Positions 60,880 to 64,000 of a stretch of DNA of 64,000 bases are shown here, in pieces. The notes under the pieces are model-generated. The model was not told the DNA's origin. It ran no database searches and saw nothing but the letters and a program-made list of their open reading frames with translations. Made by a program: the position numbers and the translations under genes. The stretch is from Paraphysoderma sedebokerense (lineage: Eukaryota > Blastocladiomycota > Physodermatomycetes > Physodermatales > Physodermataceae), in assembly GCA_025602915.1 (NCBI GenBank), contig JAHLJZ010000116.1:1-64000 (forward strand). Direction: 5' to 3'. Numbering within the stretch: the first letter of the stretch is position 1; each line of letters opens with the position of its first letter.

Positions 60880-61363
60880 TTGATGTTTTGCCAAGCTCAT
60901 GAGGGAATGGGCAATAATACCTACTCCGAATACTATAATATGTTGCTATCGAGCAATGCAATCCTCGGCGTAGCCAGCTATAATTTAAATGAGGTGGACG
61001 AGTCTCAGTTACCTTCTGAGGTTGATCTTGATGATTATAGCGACTTGGATTTGTCGGAGTATCTTTCACATACTGTTATAGCTATTCAGCATATGGAAGT
61101 CGAGGCTTGTCGAATTTGTAGTGTTGACACCGTTTTTTCACACTCGCCGAACTCTAATAGCTCTTTATATTGCTGTTCTTATCTCTCAAAAACTCCAACC
61201 AGAAAACTCAATGGACTTTGAGAATTACTTGGCGCAACTGGAAACGTATGCTATGGAATCTGAAGGTAAGGGCGAAGGATTACGGAGGTTGCAAAATTAT
61301 TGTCAAGATATCGCAGAAAGAGTGTATAGTGTATCTTCGTGGGTTCTACCGACGTCGGATTAG
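60880..61363 (+). CDS. Partly resolved spliced gene, unrecognised
   Basis: An acceptor near 60864 opens a frame (FCQAHEGMGNNTYSEYYNML and SEVDLDDYSDLDLSEYLSHT) to a donor near 61117 (EVEACRI). After an intron of about 95 nt a second exon runs ENSMDFENYLAQLETYAMES to KGEGLRRLQNYCQDIAERVY and stops at 61363. Both exons look like real acidic helical coding sequence. The 5' end is not found and the family is not recognised. Confidence 0.4.
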
Positions 61364-61685
61364 GTTCGTTTTGTTGGATGTAAGGAAAGGGTATCAATTC
61401 ATGTATCATTCAAGTTTGTTGGAAATGGTGTCGATAAGCAAAAACTATTTAACACCCGAAATTGTATGAACATTACTTACTGTTGGTATGATACATTAGC
61501 TTTGGCATTATAAGCAGGCCGAGCGGGCCAAACTATCATTACTTACTCGATGTGCTGTTCAGAAAAACAATTAGAATGCCTTCTCCATTTTCACAGGGCA
61601 GACTATTCCGACTACACCCTGTGCGTTTCGCCAAAACAATCTGATGGTTCAACGTAGTCGATGCGCTGATGTATCTGCTTCACTT

Positions 61686-62003
61686 TTAATGATTACTTGT
61701 TAGTTCATGACGGCAAATCACTTCATACTCTTCCCCGTGTATGCCTCCGCAAGCACCCAAAATTATCTGTACAACAGTCATTAAGAATTTCGCTTGCTCG
61801 TACACTCTATTGATTCTAGCCTTCGCAACCTTAAGATATCGCACTTGCCCTAATGCCACAAAATAAGGTGATATAAGTGGAGGTCTCGCTCGACCATCCG
61901 GGGTTCGTGAAGTTATCAACAAATTCATGATGAACCGGTAATCTTTCTCCTGCTGCAATCGCACAGCAATCAAGTTATAATAGATTTTATATTTATCATC
62001 CAA
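61686..62003 (-). CDS. Open exon-like frame, C-terminal end of unknown gene
   Basis: About 105 codons are open on minus and end at a stop, starting LDDKYKIYYNLIAVRLQQEK and including RPPLISPYFVALGQVRYLKV and a hydrophobic FLMTVVQIILGACGG. There is no ATG near the start and no clear acceptor was found upstream. It may be a terminal exon, a pseudogene fragment, or chance. Confidence 0.3.
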   Translation of the reverse strand: MDDKYKIYYNLIAVRLQQEKDYRFIMNLLITSRTPDGRARPPLISPYFVALGQVRYLKVAKARINRVYEQAKFLMTVVQIILGACGGIHGEEYEVICRHELTSNH

Positions 62004-63213
62004 ACCCAGGAAACCGTTTGATTATTGGAGGAATAGATTTCCTGTATACTCAACTGGATGACATGTGCCCTTTTGTGACCGTTGAATTAGAATACTCAAA
62101 AATATTATAAGCAGAGAATTGTCAGCACATTTATACGAACTTTCTCAGCAGCATGTAGTGAGCTCAATTTTAGATAAGCTGAGCTGAGGTTCTCTGTTCG
62201 ACATCCGGGCAGTCCATTCTACGTTCAACGTAACCTATTATGCAATTTTCATTTCTATAAGTATTTCATTTGGTAATAACAACACCCGAGAATTCTTTGA
62301 ATATAATTCGACATTCTTTTTTGTTTTCATTTAGAACGGATCAACGTAATTAATCATATATGAGGTGGCGCATCCACATTGAAGGAAGCAGCTGAACTTG
62401 CGCGTCGTCTTGCTGATTTCTTTTTTTCCTTCCTTCTTTCCGTCACACTCAATTCTTCGAGTTCGAAGAATTATCACTGAGTTCAGTATGTTTGGCTCTT
62501 ACTTACTGTATAAGCATAACGTTCGGTTTCTTCTGTTGGGCTTACCGTAGCTGAATGCACACTCTATCTTCGCAGCCGCCATAGGCAAGGAGTTCTTTCC
62601 ATTTCGGTGTTTTAAAAAGACGATTCGATGGATTTTCGCCTTACATTTTCTCGACGGATAAAGGAGCCCGAGGTTTCCGCAGCCGATAAATTATAGCCAG
62701 TGATTATGTAAACATGAATTCTGGACTTTCACTGTCTGTTAAAATAGAAGCACAAAGAATTTCCGTGATGGGTATCAAGACTGTTTATTGTTTCTTCACT
62801 CAATATCAGACGGCATTTATAGTGGTTGGAATTCTACTAACCCACTCTTCAAGCATCAAGACTCAAGAGTAGCTTGACGTCGACCGTATCTAAAGAGAAT
62901 ACATATTCTAGTTTGAAGGGTTTTATCAAGTAAGTTCACTGATTTTTGTAATGATGCATTTCAAAAAGAGCAATATTAACTTCCCCACCATTGACGTCAT
63001 ACAGCATAATCGTTTACTTGCACTACACAATTGCACATTAGGGCATAAATCCTGCGGATTATCATCGGTCGCTAACTGTTAATGTGGATGAAAGCAGTTC
63101 TCTTCGTTCCCCTTTCACTGGCCGAAGGCATAACATCAGCGAACAGTACATGTTCAATGGTCAATTTTGCTATTTTCATATCATTGGAAATTCATTCTCA
63201 AAGGATGCAAACC
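62004..63213. other. Gene-poor region before minisatellite
   Basis: About 1.2 kb with only short frames on both strands. I see no recognisable exon, RNA gene or mobile-element feature. Confidence 0.4.
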
Positions 63214-63510
63214 CGCAGAATGACAGTAAAGGGGCTGAAGTGGTGCAGAACAGCGGTAAGGGGATTCAGAACAACATCTAGGGGCTATTGGCCAATGGGA
63301 AGTAGAACAACGGTAAGGGGTTTCAAAACAACAGTAAAGGGGCTAATGGGGAAGCAGAACAACAGTAAGGGGGCTAATTGGAAATTAGAACAACGGTAAG
63401 GGGATTCAGAACAACAGTAAGGGGATTCAGAAAACAGTAAGGGGATTCAGAACAACAGTAAGGGGATTCAGAACAACAGTAAGGGGATTCAGAACAACAG
63501 TAAAGGCACA
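63214..63510. repeat. 21-bp minisatellite
   Basis: The unit is close to AACAACAGTAAGGGGATTCAG. Copies at about 63390-63505 are nearly perfect (about six, one shortened), and diverged copies extend back to about 63214. The repeats are head-to-tail and without unique spacers, so it is not a CRISPR array. Plus-strand frames through it are a by-product. Confidence 0.85.
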
Positions 63511-63670
63511 ATTATGCGTCCTCTGTGGGGCAGACCAATCCGTTTTGCAGATGACAGCATTCTTTATATATAAAGATCAGATATCTAGAACTGCCTGGTC
63601 ATGCAACAGCCAGAAGCAGAGTCTTACAATTTTAGTGGCTAATTCAAGTTTTTAACTCCTTTTCTTCAAT

Positions 63671-64000
63671 ATGTCCGTCCTTGCTACTGGGTCGTTACCT
63701 GAAATAGCTGGAGCCACCGGTTTTTTAACTGGAGTTGGCGTGGTCCTAGCCGCTTCTATTATGACATCGCCGCAATTACGAACATTCCAAAACAAAATGG
63801 TTTACCATTGCCTTATAATTGGGCCAATAGCATGCTTGGTATACCTATTCACAGGCTTGCACGCCTGGTCACAAGTGCAATTCACTCCGGAAGTGTTGTT
63901 CATCATTAGTTTATCCTGGACAGCATCATCATTTTGTGTGTCCGTTATTTTATCTGAGCGTACCATCCCCTTACTGAATCTTAAACGGAAACTGTCAAGC
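63671..64000 (+). CDS. Membrane protein, 5' part only (cut by window edge)
   Basis: An ATG at 63671 opens an uninterrupted frame of 110 codons to the window end. It starts MSVLATGSLPEIAGATGFLT and contains at least three hydrophobic segments (FLTGVGVVLAASIM; YHCLIIGPIACLVYLFTG; VLFIISLSWTASSFCVSVIL). The spacing suggests a multi-pass protein with helices of about 20-25 residues. The family is not recognised. The 3' end is outside the window. Confidence 0.65.
   Translation, partial: MSVLATGSLPEIAGATGFLTGVGVVLAASIMTSPQLRTFQNKMVYHCLIIGPIACLVYLFTGLHAWSQVQFTPEVLFIISLSWTASSFCVSVILSERTIPLLNLKRKLSS

Noticed and set aside
62150-62215. GTTCGACATCC resembling a tRNA T-loop
   Set aside because: The flanking sequence cannot form a cloverleaf and no A box precedes it.
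63082-63399. 105-codon frame ending in the minisatellite
   Set aside because: Its C-terminal half is translation of the tandem repeat and no domain is seen.
63390-63505. Regularly spaced repeats that might look like a CRISPR array
   Set aside because: Units abut without unique spacers, and the genome is eukaryotic.

Overview
This is a gene-dense nuclear segment of a eukaryote with many short GT-AG introns (about 45-300 nt) and the standard genetic code. The gene set (tyrosinase, Atg18 PROPPIN, Mak5/DDX24 helicase, Nnf1 kinetochore subunit, Pet191, Tfb2, FIT/Scs3-type lipid-droplet protein, Mago nashi, muskelin) fits an opisthokont. An early-diverging, non-Dikarya fungus (zoosporic or zygomycete grade) is my best guess. 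A bacterial-type thymidine kinase, a goose-type lysozyme and a rhizoferrin-like NIS siderophore synthetase support that, since the first is, to my knowledge, missing from yeasts and most Dikarya. The exact lineage cannot be read from the window. Nearly all genes are split, so most models were assembled by eye from splice sites, reading phase and family motifs. Where all exons were placed, their summed length is a multiple of three.

Layout. 0-8 kb: a secreted Cys-rich protein, MAGO (minus), a coiled-coil protein and an unrecognised Ser-rich protein. 7.6-14.4 kb: a small helical protein, an acidic nuclear protein, PET191/COA5 (minus) and a 9-exon protein rich in SUMO-interacting-like motifs. 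14.8-22.5 kb: a secreted Dabb-domain protein and a CHID1-like GH18 protein (both minus), a tyrosinase, a foldback repeat and a small membrane protein. 23-30.8 kb: muskelin and NNF1 (minus), then an F-box protein. 31.9-43 kb: a group-B bHLH factor, MAK5/DDX24, ATG18 (minus), and a GAF-GAF-PAS protein whose cyclase domain looks catalytically dead. 43-50 kb: an F-box/LRR protein, a PSMG1-like proteasome chaperone and the NIS synthetase. 50-58 kb: a ubiquitin-like/thymidine kinase fusion (minus), goose-type lysozyme, FIT protein and TFB2. 58-64 kb: a two-pass membrane protein, poorly resolved fragments, a minisatellite and a gene cut by the window edge.

The strongest novelty is the gene at 50222-51966. 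A 75-residue ubiquitin-like domain ends in a ubiquitin-type RIRGG tail and runs directly, within one exon, into a complete E. coli-type thymidine kinase. The join sits where the kinase's initiator Met would be. It has the layout of ubiquitin-ribosomal protein precursors (Ub-S27a, Ub-L40), but with a nucleotide-salvage enzyme as the tail. Other points of interest are three GTCACGTG boxes between ATG18 and the cyclase-like gene, a goose-type lysozyme divergent from the kinase, and 15-nt terminal coding exons in MAGO and CHID1.
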